The translations under genes were made by a program, and so were the position numbers. Below are positions 1 to 10,236 of a stretch of 64,000 bases of DNA, piece after piece (within the stretch, counting starts at the first letter, position 1; every line of letters starts with the position of its first letter). The notes under the pieces are model-generated. The model was given only the letters and a program-made list of their open reading frames with translations, was not told the origin of the DNA and did not search any database. The stretch is from Turnera subulata (taxonomy: Eukaryota > Streptophyta > Magnoliopsida > Malpighiales > Passifloraceae), in NCBI GenBank assembly GCA_028386065.3, contig JAKUCV010002264.1, positions 31,587 through 95,586 of the forward strand, written 5' to 3'.

Positions 1-883
1 GGTTGGGGTATACCGAATACCCAGTGGTTCGGATATACCGAATATCCGGTTTTGGGATGTTGATCCCGGTATGGTATTTGGGTTGTTGAACCCGGTGTGA
101 TTTGGTAATTTGGGACGTGGTCCCGGTATGGTAAGATTTGGTATGGTTGTTTGACCTGGCATCCGGAATTAATTGATAACCTGGTACGACCCTAGCTTGT
201 CCAGTGACGGGGCCGGAAGATAAAATTGGTAATAAAAATTAATGAGTATTCATTTGGTCTTGGCTTTGACATGATTTAGTAGGATTCCTCTATCGTGTTG
301 TTCGTGTTGGATTCCTCTGTTATGTTGTTCGTGTTGGTTTTCTCTGATGTGTTGTTTGAGTTGGATTTCCTCTGTCGTGAAGTATGTGTTAGTTGTTATG
401 GCAGTATCCTTGTGATGTGATGGTTTTTGCTTATTGTTGTGATTGTTGTGTTTATTTCGAAAGTATTATGGTTGATTATATATATCACTGTTTATCTTTC
501 GTCGGTGAGCGTTTCGGACTCACCCCTCGCCTGCGGGGTTTCATCCCGTAGGATGAGTTGTTTGTAGTGCAGGAACGTACCGGGCGAGCTGAAGCGTATC
601 CCTTGGTCAGGGCTCGGATCCATAGGTTGCATGTGTCGCATACAGTGTTAGTTATTTAAAGTCTTCCGCTGTGCATGTTTTTATTATTGTTGGGCCGTTG
701 GGCTAGTTTTGATATGTTATTGTCAGGCCATTGGGCCGTGTTGAGATATTATTGATGTTTTATTATGGGCTGTTGAGCCCGAGTTATTGTGATATACACT
801 GTATGCTAGGCCTTGTTGGGCTGGGTGGTCACAGTTCCGGCCTGTGTTTACTGTGTACGGTAAATACGGGTCGGGGCGTTTCA
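1..883 (+). mobile_element. 3' part of a large gypsy-type LTR (window-edge copy)
   Basis: This is the right-hand part of the LTR family that recurs at 4031, 28195, 33082 (reversed), 45838 and 51064. It shares with them the dyad-rich tract (1-124), the conserved block around 500-560 (cttcgtcggtgagc, then a cgcctgcggggtttcatccc-like stretch), the run of 'ttgggcc' motifs (690-830) and the 3' terminus tttactgtgtacggtaaata...cggggcgtttca ending at 883. The 5' end lies outside the window, so it cannot be told whether this is a solo LTR or part of an element. No primer-binding site follows at 884, which argues against it being a 5' LTR. Confidence 0.85.
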
Positions 884-989
884 CTCCAGCCGTGGTCGAG
901 GGCAACAGTCCTCCAGCCGTGGTCGAGGGCAACAGTCCTCCAGCCGTGGTCGAGGGCAACAGTCCTCCAGCCTTGGTCGAGGGCAACAG
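884..989. repeat. 27-bp minisatellite, four units, abutting the LTR end
   Basis: Four head-to-tail units (884-910, 911-937, 938-964 and a slightly shortened 965-989) of a 27-bp sequence beginning ctccagccgtggtcgagggc. The first three are identical; the fourth has one substitution (ccgtgg to ccttgg). The array starts at the first base after the LTR terminus CA. The unit is a multiple of three, so open frames run through it on both strands, but nothing else supports a protein. Confidence 0.9.
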
Positions 990-2789
990 CTGGTCAGCTG
1001 CATCAAGTGTGAGGGCGGGGATGATGGATTCGAGGAGTAAGAGAAGAGGGTGGCGCGACATCAGTAGAGGTGGTAACGGCGACGGCTCAGCAACGAAGAG
1101 GGAAGGAGGTGGCACAGGCGGAAGACGGAAAGGAGGTTGTTATTAGTGGTGAGTTGGGTGGTTGGCAGAGGATCGTGAGCGAGGCATGCCGCGACGGACT
1201 GGTCAATAGAGGCGAGAAGGGCCAGTCCCTCACGGTGGAGAATGAGGTCGTCAAGGCGGCGTCCGGCGAGTTGGACCAAATCCAGTGGTCGACGTTGACT
1301 AGATCGAGCGCTAAGGCCACTGCCGACGATCTCTACATTTTCCTCCCTTTCTTCTCTTTACATAGCAGAGGTTATTAATCTTTTTTTTCTAATGCCTCGG
1401 ATTTTTTTTTCTAAAGAGAATTCAAATTGGTGGATATTGAACGTTGGGAATATTTTGGTGAGGATTGGGTTTGTCTTCTCGGCCATATTGACTTGTAGAA
1501 TGTTGCTGAGCCTCGAGTAGTGGCTCAGAGGAGGTGGTTCTTATCGTATAGGGGTGCGATTTGAATGTGTAGAGAGGAGATGTTGGCGGTCAGGGTGGAG
1601 TTGACGGAATATCGAGGCCGACGTGGTTTTCGCAGATTGAAGTCCTGCTTGAAGGTGTCCGGGTCGACGGCGACATTGCGAGCACTTTGGGGCAGACCTG
1701 ATCTCGCTGGTGGCACTGGGTTGTAGTGTCATTTCTTTGCAATTTTTTAAAATAATGTTGTCGTTTTGAGATGCCCAAAATAAAAACAATTTATTTAATT
1801 GGAATTAAATTCTGGAAAAAATGAAAAAATTATTAAACAAATGGGCAAATTATGGGCCCCACCAGACACGTGTCAGTAGCGCGACTATTTACCAGTTGTA
1901 GGCTATAAATTGGACAAGGTGACCCGGTAAATCGTAAGTTCAGGAACACCATGAGAGAAATTAAACGAAGAGGGACAACAAATGCGAAATCGTTAAAGTG
2001 TAAGGACAAAAAAAACTATTTACTCCTTTGGAGTCTCTCCATTCCCATCCTCATTCCCCGCGGCGGGGAATTTGATCTCCATCATCGCTTCCCACACTCC
2101 TTCCGCGGTTCCCTAAGACTCAAATTGTTCGTGGTTAAATATTTATAATTTTTTACACCTGAAAGTTTGAAATTTAGTTCCAAACTATTACAAAATACAT
2201 ATTAATATTAGTGTTAATACAAATTATATATTACTATCTAATACCACATATTACAACAAAAAATTCAAATCCAACTAAAATGACAAAGGAAAATACAATA
2301 AAGTGACTGAATTGAACAAAACTTGCGGTCTATATTATATTATCTGTTTACCTTTTGTTTGTTTTATATTTAAACAAAATGACTAAAAATACAAGCGTGA
2401 AATGTATATATGGAGTATTAACTAGAAAGGTAAAATGATCATTTTATAATTTTTCGGGTCCCTACGGGTACTATGATCTCCATCCCCATCCCCCAATTAG
2501 TCCCGAGTTGAAATTCCGCCCCATCCTCTTCTCCGCGAGTCAATAATCGTCTATATTCCTGTCTCCACGACGGGGAATCCTCGTAGATCCCACTACAATG
2601 GGGATTTTTGTTATCCCTACTATTAGGTCTTAAACCCAGTTTGAGAAAACCGAGCCCTAGATTGAGAATTTGAGAGGTGAAAAGTCTCCAATTTGTGGTT
2701 TATTTTATTTTTTTATAGGGTACAAATTTAAAATTCTTTTTTATTAAGGTAATTAAAGAATCAAACAATTTTTTGTAATGGTTTCTAAG
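990..2789. other. Intergenic stretch without a recognisable gene
   Basis: Two GC-rich islands (about 990-1375 and 1500-1720) contain short open frames on both strands with no recognisable domain and no consistent splice structure. From 2020 to 2640 there are pieces rich in 'ccccgcggggaatt'-like sequence, which resembles dispersed non-autonomous transposon sequence, but I could not define ends. The rest is AT-rich. I see no supported gene. Confidence 0.4.
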
Positions 2790-2799
2790 ATTTTAGATT

Positions 2800-3915
2800 G
2801 TTATAAAGCCCAAAACTCTTCCAGTGCTTATCAAAATTGTTAAATTCTTACCTATGCTTCAAGTTTGTTCAATTTAACAAGTTAAAGCTATTCCTTTTTC
2901 TTTTTTGGTTAGAAATGTCAAAATTCTTCAATTACCCCCTTTTGTTTCAAATTCATTCTTTTGTCAAAATTATTCAATTTCACCCAACCAACTTCAATTT
3001 CAACTTTATAATTAATTAATTTTTTTTGACAAAAGTAGCTTTATAGGACCTCAGTTAACCAAAAATACTCAGTTTGGGTATCGAGTTACAAAAATTCAAT
3101 TTTCCCTCTCAGCTACAACATTTCATCCAATTTGGGTACTCAGTTATCCCAATCTCACTTAAATCGCCCGAAGTCAAAATTAAAGCACTATTCACCCAAT
3201 TTGGCATGTGTTGGAGGCTGATGTGGACGAGCCACGTGGCTGCCCGCTCCCAGGTGGCACCCTTAACTTAGGTGGACCAGTAAGAAGATGACATGTGATA
3301 TGTTGGGGGTCTCAAATTAAACAATATTTTAAAGTGTGAGATGAATATTTCTAAAAATGAAATTAATTATTAATTATAATTAGAAAATTTTCAATTCTGA
3401 ATAATTCAAAATCATTACAAATTTAAGAAGGAAAATTAATTATTACTTACAATTGGAAGTCAATTTTCTCATTAATTTGATGTCAACAAAAATTTTAAAA
3501 AAGAAATTAATCATTATTTATAATTGGAAACAAAAAAAATTCAATTCTAATTAATCTGGATTATAAATAAGGTAAATAATTAATTTAAAAAAAAATTAAG
3601 AAAATTTTGACCAATTTATTAATCAATAAAAAAGAATTAAATATACCCAACAAATCAAACAACCACACCAACAAGCTCCCCACCAGACCTACCTCCTCCA
3701 TTGCCCTCCCCCGCCCCTCAGCATCGGAAGTCCATCAAAACCAAAATTTCTACCGCCAATAAACCAACCGCATAACTCAAGCATACACACCACACGCAGT
3801 AGCACACATCTCGAAAAAATAAACAACCACGACGGCAACTCCTTTTAAGAAAAAAAAATCTGGAAACACTACAACTCCTCCTCCCTCTCCACCGCCGTCT
3901 CTTCCTCCTCCCCCT
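2800..3915 (+). repeat. Left terminal inverted repeat of the Pack-MULE-like element
   Basis: Pairs with 7672-8787. Best-conserved stretches are 3040-3270 (ggacctcagttaaccaaaaa onward) and 3840-3910. The AT-rich middle (3310-3640) is more diverged. The inner boundary is approximate. Confidence 0.8.
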
Positions 3916-4030
3916 TCACAGTCGCCATCCCCCGCCCATCCCTCCTCTTCCGACCCCAACCTGAGTCCTGTGCTTCAAAAGCAATAAGATAATCATAAAA
4001 CTATATTAACAAAAAAATCTGGAAGAGGAA

Positions 4031-5342
4031 TGTAACAGCCCGGGTAAAATTTATGTTTTTACCTCACTCCATATCTCGGATTTTTTTTAAAAAAATTTCC
4101 GGGACGAGCTGGAATTTTCTGAATTAGGAAACTGACGGTTAAACCCTTGAATTTGTTAGAAAACCAAAGGAGGCTAGAGGGGCACAATAGACCTTTTGTT
4201 GGTTCAAGTCTTTCTTTTACTCAACTGTTGGTGCGCACTATCACAGCTCCATTATTCACAAATGGTGCGCACTATAACATTTTCTTTCTTATCCCCATCC
4301 TATATCCTATCTTCTTCAATATTTTGTTTCGTCCTTTTCTTGTTATAAAAACCATGATTTCCTATCACACCAGGCACACCAAATACCCGCTCTAAGCAAC
4401 TTCCAACTTAGAATTTGTCTGTTCATTCTCTACACTTAGTATAGTAGCTGCCAAGTCCTTTCTCCATAACACACAAAAAAAAAAAGAAAACCACGCAGCA
4501 CCGAGCCGAGACAAGCAACAGGTCTCGCTCCCCTGCCGACTACCACACCACCTGAGACCACCACTAGCACCACCACCAACCGCCACTGCCGCGACCACCA
4601 GTACCGTCCTCACGCACCATCCACCACCGCGAGCCGCACGCGGCACCACCGACGCCTTTACCGTGAAGCACCAGATCGAGGACACCGTCGCGCCATCGAA
4701 CCCAGCCGACGCTCTTCTCTTCCTTGCCGACGCACCAGACGACCCGACGAGTGACTTGCACCGCCTGCAGATCGACGTCGCCCGGAGCTGCAGCATCGGC
4801 AGCCACCTGCGGGTCTCGCCACTTCGCCGTCTTCCCCTTCTTCTCTCTCGCGTCGCCGCCGCCGAGAGGAGGCTCACAACAACCCGACGACGAGCAAGCC
4901 GCCACTTGCAGTCGTGCCTCCTGCCGTCCACCTGCACGCCGCGTCCCCTGCCGCCCGTCACGTGCCTCTCGTCGCGCCACCGCCGTCTGGAACCACACAA
5001 GGTGAGCTGCAGACCCGTAAAGGGATTGGGGACGACCCAGATGGGTCGAGCCTGACCCGCTCCTTTGTGTTGGGTCGCAGTTGACCCGGGTTGGATGAAT
5101 ATGGATTTTGGGTTGGGTTGGCATGTAGGGCTTGCGCTTGGGCTTGGTCTGGGTTGGGATGGTTAGTTTAGAGTTGGGCTGTGAGTTTGAGTGGTTGGAC
5201 TAGAGCTTGGGCTGGGCTGGTGGCTCTGCTGGGCTACTGTGCACTGGGCCTGCTGCATGGACCTACCTGGGCTCCATGTAGTGGGCTGGACAGCACTGTT
5301 CACGGCCCAGACGACCCAGTCCAAGATTAAAAAAAAATAATA

Positions 5343-5421
<79 letters not shown>

Positions 5422-6976
5422 TCTGACATATATAAATAATATGGTTATATGTGAAAATTAAATTATGGAAATATTTAGGGAAATATGAGATATGGGAAAT
5501 AATTAATACTCATGCATACGTGAATAATTTGGGAAAAATATATATGTAAATAAATAACGTTATAAAAGATATTTTAGTAAAAGATATGATCAAAGTATAC
5601 CGGAAAATATATAGGTGTGACTAATTTCTGGAAAGATTATTTTATGATAATTATAATTCTTAGAAAGAAAAGCAAGTAATAGTAATAATAATTTTTATAG
5701 AAATATTTTGGAAAGGGTGTCATCAAAGTAAGTATGTACCGGAATAATAATAACCGGGTATAAATACAGTATGGTATTTTGACACAGGAATAATAAATAG
5801 GGAATTATGATGATAACGGGGTTCACCGGGACGTAAACGAACCAGTTTAGGTTTTATTTTTACGGTATAGCATCATCTGCATTTATGTGCATCTTATGTG
5901 AGTATATACTATTGTTTGCTACTTAGGAGCTGATAACGAACAGTACCCCGAGGAACCGGAGCCGGGCCAATTTGAGGACTTTCAGGAGTAGGGAAATCGG
6001 CTAAGGTGAGGATGGATAACCTTTGATATGTTGCACATGATGCTGTGTTTGCTTTTCTGTGATTATTTTGCCTGATTGAACTGCTGAGCCAATTGAGTTT
6101 GATTATGGTATCATTGTTATGGTTGTTGACTTGTTGATATACCGATATGATGAGATAATTGGATAATTGGAAGTTGTGTTGACGACTTTATTGTCACTTG
6201 GAAAGTAGTGGTCTGACTCGATGGGTAAAGACTATTTCGTGGTGGCCTTGACCTGGGTTCTTGTGGAAGCATGTCTATACTTGGGATGTCTATCCCGTTG
6301 ATATATTTGGGATGTCTATCCCTGGGTTCTATTTTGGGATGTCTATCCCTGAGTTCTCTTGATTTTGGTCTGGCACCCGAAATATGTTGATATCCAGCTC
6401 TGATTCCTAGCTTGTCCAGTGACGGGGCCCGGAAGATAAAATCGTTAATAATAATAAGCATTCTTTTGGTCTTGGCTCAGTTATATTTTGGTTGTTTCAC
6501 TGTTATGTCTGTTGCTGGAATTTTACTTCGAAAGTATTGTGTTGCCTGCATATTATTGTTTATCCTTCGTCGGTGAGCACTTCGGACTCACCCCTCGCCT
6601 GCGGGGTTTCATCCCGTAGAATGAGTTGCTCGTAGTACAGGTACGTGGTTCGGCCAGCTGCTGTTACTACTCCACCAGACTCCGGATCCATACCTCCGCT
6701 GCATCTCATTCTAAGTCTTCCGCTGCTGATTATTATATGTTGCTGTATTTTACATGTTGCTGTGTTATTGTATTACTTCCTTTGCTGTATCATGTATTAT
6801 ATGTTTCTGCTACTACTATTGTGGCTTGAATATTGGTCCCCGGGATCGGGTGACGTATGTTGTATTTGGAGATTGCTTGTATTGCAATTTATATTGTATG
6901 TATTGTCTGCTACAGTAGTAAGAACAGTTCTGGCACGTGTTTACTGTGTACGGTAAATACGGGTCGGGGCGCTTCA
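4031..6976 (+). mobile_element. Solo LTR of the recurrent gypsy-type family
   Basis: Starts TGTAACAGCCCGGGTAAAA at 4031 and ends cggggcgcttca at 6976, with flanks AGGAA (4026-4030) and AAGAA (6977-6981), an imperfect 5-bp target duplication. No internal region or second LTR follows, so it is a solo LTR. Features shared with the other copies are a GC-rich block (4500-5030) ending in a splice-donor-like ggtgagctgc (about 5000), an AT-rich stretch with repeated 'ggaaaatatat' words, GGGATGTCTATCCC-type dyads (6283-6360) and the 3' conserved tail. It lies inside the Pack-MULE-like element and so is younger than it. Confidence 0.9.
5345..5419. repeat. (AAT)n microsatellite
   Basis: About 25 uninterrupted taa/ataa trinucleotide units within the solo LTR, just after its GC-rich block. 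The matching position in the other LTR copies has no such run, so it expanded in this copy only. The open frame of poly-isoleucine across it is an artefact of the repeat. Confidence 0.95.
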
Positions 6977-6997
6977 AAGAAGAAGAAAGTTTCAAAA

Positions 6998-7446
6998 ATC
7001 CCATCAACCGACACACGTTGCTCTTAACATTTTCTACTCAAACCAAAACACCCCCATCTCAATCCCATTTTTTTCCCTTATTTCTTCTCCGTCTCCTTCC
7101 CTAATTTCCCCTCCTTCCACTAACCATAACCCGGCCCTCTACCAGATCTAAGAATCCGATGTCCCGTTTTCTCAGATCCATGGCCCACCCCACTTTCCTC
7201 CTCCTCCCTCTCCTCTTCACCCTCTCCCTGGCTGAGATCTGGTCCAACGAGATCCGATCAGACTCCCACGCCATCATCCCCTTCGATGGGTTCGGGTTCA
7301 CCCACACCGGCCGCCCGGAGCTCAACGTCTCCAACATCCGCCTCTGCAACCCCAACCCGGATCTCGACCGCTCCAAGCTCGGCTTCTTCCTCTGCACCCA
7401 CAATGCCTGGCTCCACGTGATCTAGCAGCTCGAGGAGGTCGAGATC
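6998..7446 (+). pseudogene. Captured 5' fragment of a lung-seven-transmembrane-receptor gene
   Basis: Contains a C-rich leader and then ATG at 7159. The 88 codons encode a hydrophobic signal peptide (about residues 8-26) followed by the start of the plant lung-seven-TM receptor ectodomain: AEIWSNEIRSD, IIPFDGFGFTHTGRPELNVS, LCNPNPDL, LGFFLCTHNAWLHV. These proteins are GOST/7TM membrane proteins; the full family member has several hundred residues and seven membrane helices, all missing here. The frame stops with TAG (7423-7425), where the family has Gln, and matching sequence fades soon after (about 7446). The fragment sits between the inverted repeats of a MULE-like element, so it is best read as transduplicated host sequence. 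It is probably not functional as a receptor. Confidence 0.8.
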
Positions 7447-7671
7447 AGATCCCGGATCCGAAGTGCGAAGAGGAAGTAGCGGGGTTGGGCTTAGGTTTCC
7501 GCTACGGAGGGGGTTTGATTGGTGCTTTGATTTTGATAGAGAAAAGAAAGAAAATGAGAAGGAAGCAGTAAAGAAATCGTGTTTTTATGTGGCGACAGAT
7601 ACTGAGGATTGTGTGGACGTTTGTAGTATAAACGGTGTAGAACGGAAACCGAATAGGAAAAAAAATTGGTT

Positions 7672-8787
7672 GCGAGGAGGAAGAGACGACGGTGGACAGG
7701 GAGGAGGAGGAGTTGCAACATTCCCATAATTTTTTTTCTTAAAAGAGAGGAATTAGGTTATAATTTGATAAATATTATCACTTATATTAGGTTATAATGG
7801 GTGGATGTAAAAAATCATTTTATCCTAATTTTTTAAAAACAATACTGTTAAAGAATTCGATAATAATGTTATCAAAAAAATTATTAAATGATCATGTAGA
7901 TCTAATTTTTGGACACCATTTTTAGAAATAATTTTTAAATTTTTAATTATTATATATTTAAAAAATATGGTAGGTAAATAATATTTTTAGTTAAATTTAT
8001 TAGTTTCTTGGATATTAAATTAATAACACTACAATAATGTGATTGGTTAAATTAATCAATACAATAACTTGTTTAGTTTTTTTTTTGTTTATTTGGGTAT
8101 TAAATTAATGAGATAAAATGATTTGCTTAGAATTTTTTTATTAAAAATATCCACTCTACACTTTAAAATATTATTTTATTTAAGACTCTACATGCCACGT
8201 GCCGATTTTCCATTGGTCCACCTCAGCTAATGGCGCCAACAGGGCGCGCATCGCCATGTGGACAATCCACGTCAGCCTCTAACACACGCCAAATTGGGTG
8301 AATAGTGCTTTAATTTTGACTTTGGGCGATTTGAGTGAGATTGTGATAACTGAGTTACCCAAATTAGATGAAATGTCGTAGTTAGGAGGAGAAATTGAAG
8401 TTTTTGTAACTCGATATCCAAACTGAGTATTTTTGGTTAATTGAGGTCCTATAAGGGTACTTTTGCCAAATTTTTTTGATGCTATAATTAATTCAATTTT
8501 CTCTTTGCCTTTGTATATATTCCAAATTTTTAATATTTTTTTCTTGAATAACATCAGATTTCGTGAAAACTTAAATTTTCAGAAAAAAAAAAGAAAATAA
8601 TTGCTTGTTGTAAGTTGGAGTGAGTTGAATGATTTTAACAAACACAAACATTCAATTGAATGAATTTAAAATACAAGGGGTGAATTGAACAATGTTGGCA
8701 AACACAAACATTGAATTGAACGGTTTTGAAATACAAGGGTTGAATTGAATAATCTTGACAAACACAGTAGATTTTTGGACTTTATGC
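7672..8787 (-). repeat. Right terminal inverted repeat of the Pack-MULE-like element
   Basis: Inverted copy of 2800-3915. The block 8200-8460 is the reverse complement of 3040-3270 with scattered substitutions, and 7680-7740 matches 3840-3910 in reverse. The outer part (8600-8760) carries several 'caaacacaaacattgaattgaa'-like subterminal repeats. Confidence 0.8.
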
Positions 8788-8797
8788 ATTTTAGATT

Positions 8798-10236
8798 TGC
8801 TTGTATAATAATAAGGAACTTTTTATAATATAGTATCGTAATTAATACTCCAACGAAAGGAAAATAGTACAGAACGTTGTTAGGAATTTCCTATATACCA
8901 CATGCACCAACCAATTAACCTAATTGAAAATATTCCTTGTTTTAATAACATTTGATGAATTTGCTTTGCGGAAGAGCATTATTGTTTAGATGCAATATAA
9001 CAGAAATTAAAAGACCGCTTATTATATGAGAGATTTCTGGTTAATGAAAAAAGAAAGAAACGGTAAAGAATGGGCATTACTTCGACCAAGAAAAACGAAT
9101 GGGCATTATTAATTGGATCAATCAGGGGATTTTTCATAAAAAAATATCATATATGGAGAAAATGTCTTCATTCAACGATTCACTTATATATATATATGTT
9201 GATCACACCAATCAGAAGTGAGCAAGCCTAATTATGCATCTTTTTAGAAAAAGAAAGGAAAAGTAGTTTTCTGCAAAGAGAATGACACAATTACATGCAC
9301 GTCAAAATCACAAATCATTTTCTATATTATAACTAAATTGTTTGCATATATTTATGGTGCTTTGTACACTTATATGTATGCTTTTGCTTGGGAGAAAATT
9401 GCTTCAATTGAGGTTCCCCTACGACTCATCTATGACCTGTACTATTTGACAACCCAAAGTAAACAATATGCATACATCAAACACATCTACCTCTGAAATG
9501 ACATTTTGCCAACAATCTTCTCGGTTTAAAAAGGTTACAGTACTGTCAATGTTATTTTAATCATGGCAGGTGAAAACTACATCATTCAACTGTTCAGCAG
9601 TTGTAAGGATGAATAATGTTGACCAAAACAGAAGAACATATACTACTTTTATCATGTGTGTGTAACAAATGGATTAAGAAAATGAAACTTTGCGTGCATT
9701 TGTATATTTCAGGAATATACCTAAATGATATAACCGGGGAAAATACCTCGTGCAAGTGGTTACGTTGTTAATGTCATTTGTTTTTTACTCTCTCTTTTTT
9801 TCATACTAGGGTTATTTTTGTTTGATAACCATGCAAGTTTATGATTAGAAAATGTCTAGTTTGTACGGGTAGGCATACATTTAACTTGAGGAATCACAAC
9901 TTAACCTGGTCTGGTATAACATTTTGCTGGAGACAGTTTGACTTGATCGAGAAGGAAGGAGGCCAGAAAGATTGTCTTTGACTGCACTCTAGCTAGCTAG
10001 AGAGTGAGCATCAACTTCATCCATACTGTGATGAGGCTTGTTCTAGTATTCTGGAGTTTAAAACTATACTAAATTCCATTACCTAGTAAAGTACAATAAA
10101 CAAATATATTGTACGAGCAGTATATATACCAGAGAGGCTACAAGCTCATGATACAACAGTCTCTCAATTAAGGAGCAGTGCGTAGCAATATACAGAATCC
10201 TGCGGTCTTCTAATTAGGAGAAAGGAAGCAGAAAAA
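8798..10236. other. Upstream region of the laccase gene
   Basis: AT-rich non-coding sequence between the MULE-like element and the laccase start. No ORF or repeat of note. An ACCAACC motif (8906-8912), of the AC-element type bound by lignin MYB factors in other promoters, lies about 1.3 kb upstream of the start codon, too far to be convincing alone. A TATA-like run is at 10121. Confidence 0.4.
10121..10128 (+). promoter_or_regulatory. Candidate TATA box of the laccase gene
   Basis: TATATATA, 109 bases upstream of the ATG at 10237, which would give a leader of roughly 80 bases. It is the best TATA-like sequence close to the start. Several other TA runs occur further upstream, so the assignment is tentative. 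Confidence 0.45.

Larger units (their letters stand above)
2800..8787. mobile_element. Pack-MULE-like element with about 1.1-kb terminal inverted repeats and a captured gene fragment
   Basis: The left end (gttataaagcccaaaactct, 2800) and the right end (gcataaagtccaaaaatct read in reverse from 8787) are inverted copies. A perfect 10-bp direct repeat ATTTTAGATT lies immediately outside (2790-2799 and 8788-8797). Inverted similarity runs inward to about 3915 and 7672. It includes a conserved block (3040-3270 against 8200-8460) and a GC-rich inner block (cctcctccctctccaccgcc and its reverse). Long TIRs and a 9-11 bp target duplication are the signature of Mutator-like elements. The unique interior holds a piece of a lung-seven-transmembrane-receptor gene and a later solo LTR (4031-6976). 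No transposase is visible, so it is non-autonomous. It ends about 1.45 kb upstream of the laccase start. Confidence 0.85.

Noticed and set aside
723..1146. Open frames encoding 9-residue repeats (PAVVEGNSP or LLPSTTAGG)
   Set aside because: They translate a 27-bp minisatellite. Frames are open on both strands and extend into LTR sequence, so a protein is not supported.
4392..5124. Long minus- and plus-strand frames in the GC-rich block of the first solo LTR
   Set aside because: No domain, not conserved in the other LTR copies, and GC-rich sequence has few stops.
5163..5429. Minus-strand open frame with a long Ile run
   Set aside because: It is a translation of the AAT microsatellite; no coding support.
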